Below, in pieces: positions 63,165 to 64,000 of a DNA stretch of 64,000 bases. Position 1 is the stretch's first letter. Each line of letters opens with the position of its first letter. This DNA comes from Roridomyces roridus (Eukaryota > Basidiomycota > Agaricomycetes > Agaricales > Mycenaceae), in assembly GCA_029378245.1 (NCBI GenBank), contig JARKIF010000003.1:1860001-1924000 (forward strand), written 5' to 3'. Under the pieces are notes generated by a model that was not told the DNA's origin, made no database searches, and worked only from the letters and a program-made list of their open reading frames with translations. A program made the translations under genes and the position numbers.

Positions 63165-63344
63165 ACCAGTTTGAGTCGTCGTCGGTCGAAGCAGAGTCGG
63201 TTCACGTAGATCTCGCTCGCTGGATTTGTATTCATTAATCAGTTGGATCTGAGATTCGAGCGTTCCTGATCCCTTCCTTTTCCCTTTGCTATTCGGGCGT
63301 GGATAAATACTGGGTGTGGCCTCCATTGGTGGCTCATCTTCCCC

Positions 63345-64000
63345 ATGCTTGACGCCCCCCTCATCCACGACGGCGACCAGCTCAATTCCTACAACGTTGC
63401 CCAGCTCCAGTACGCACTGTAGGCAACCGCAAACTCTATTCGACACCAACTCATCCTGCTTTTTTCTTTTGTAGCGGAGCCACGGACAAGGACTTTCTCA
63501 ACACCCTGTCTCCCGATCCCAACGCTACCCTGATGTCTGTGCCTGGTCCTTGCAAAAATACAAGCCTCCTAATTTCTCCTTATAGTGTGCCAGACATCGA
63601 CTACGAAACCCGTCGCATGTCTACTTCAGCTGCGTCCGCGGATACAGAGTCGAGTGCCCGCGAGAGTCTCGAAACACGCGATTCTCCAGACAGCACGGCC
63701 CAGTCGGACGAAAAAGACTCGCTCGATGCTGCCAAAGTCTCGCTCCCCTCGATTTTTACGACCTTCGAGGACTCGTACCGTCCCGAACGCAGATCGTCCC
63801 TTCCCACTCTTGGCTCGAGCGTGCGACATGCCCCATATCCCCAGCGCCAACCCCACAATTACGCGCCTTCCTCCCTGTCGAGCTATACATTCCCACCAAA
63901 CAACGATGACGCTGAAAAACAGCGGCCGCAAGTCTCGACGGATGTGCGCTACGATTACGAGGGGAGCGTGCTGTCGAATGGGACCACGCCGTCGAGCTCG
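63345..64000 (+). CDS. Unidentified gene, 5' part, runs off the right edge
   Basis: Exons 63345-63418, 63475-63534 and 63596 to beyond 64000. The start MLDAPLIHDGDQLNSYNVAQ leads to TDKDFLNTLSPDPNATL and then a Ser-rich disordered stretch with IFTTFEDSYRPERRSSLP and YDYEGSVLSNGTTPSSS. I do not recognise the family from this part. Serine-rich N-termini of this type are common in fungal transcription factors, but no DNA-binding domain is visible. The second donor (63535, GTCTGT) is non-ideal and chosen to keep frame. Confidence 0.5.

Overview
This window comes from a filamentous basidiomycete, most likely an Agaricomycete. The reasons are very short introns (mostly 43-58 nt) that interrupt nearly every gene, tight gene packing on both strands, a fungal-type phytochrome, fungus-only kinetochore subunits (Dad1, Dam1), a PalC protein and a small family of etherase-like (FuA-type) glutathione transferases. 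A Rhizoctonia/Ceratobasidium-like source is a guess; nothing in the sequence proves the genus. I rebuilt the gene models by hand from splice signals, frame continuity and family knowledge. I find about 31 protein genes (one cut by each window edge), one intron-containing tRNA gene, one Tnp2-type transposon end and one gene-poor repeat island.

Layout. 1-1.9 kb: 5' part of a Tnp2 (CACTA/EnSpm-like) transposase gene and its palindrome-rich flank. 2-5.7 kb: three GST genes, the first two a tandem duplicate, followed tail-to-tail by an F-box-like gene. 6.7-20.9 kb: housekeeping block with CWF19 (splicing), POL12 (replication), DAD1 (kinetochore), a CDC25-type Ras exchange factor, EFL1 (60S maturation) and CTK3 (RNA polymerase II CTD kinase). 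21.6-26.1 kb: cation diffusion facilitator, palC and a mitochondrial citrate-lyase-beta-like protein. 26.2-27.9 kb: a fourth GST with a second F-box-like gene in the same tail-to-tail arrangement, apparently a dispersed copy of the GST/F-box pair. 28.2-39 kb: DAM1 and PRP2 head-to-head, a small ABM-like protein and a large phytochrome histidine kinase. 39.2-48.3 kb: ABHD12-like hydrolase, BOR1-type transporter, 4-coumarate-CoA-ligase-like enzyme, ATP23 protease, one unidentified gene and a DUF427 protein. 48.3-52.4 kb: a TFIIIC WD-repeat subunit, a tRNA-Glu(UUC) gene just upstream of it, and a Vip1-like RNA-binding protein. 53.4-54.1 kb: a low-complexity orphan reading frame. 54.1-58.8 kb: gene-poor island with a roughly 250-280 bp tandem repeat. 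58.8-63.2 kb: Cdc11/Nud1-type septation scaffold. 63.3-64 kb: start of an unidentified gene.

There is no obvious metabolic cluster. Most genes are unrelated core functions packed in divergent (46-265 bp) or convergent (25-63 bp) pairs. The accessory parts are the transposon/GST end, the dispersed GST/F-box pair and the repeat island. The most striking sequence-level observations are seven probable GC-AG introns among about 160, and micro-exons of 7 and 12 nt, which would make naive gene prediction call several intact genes broken.
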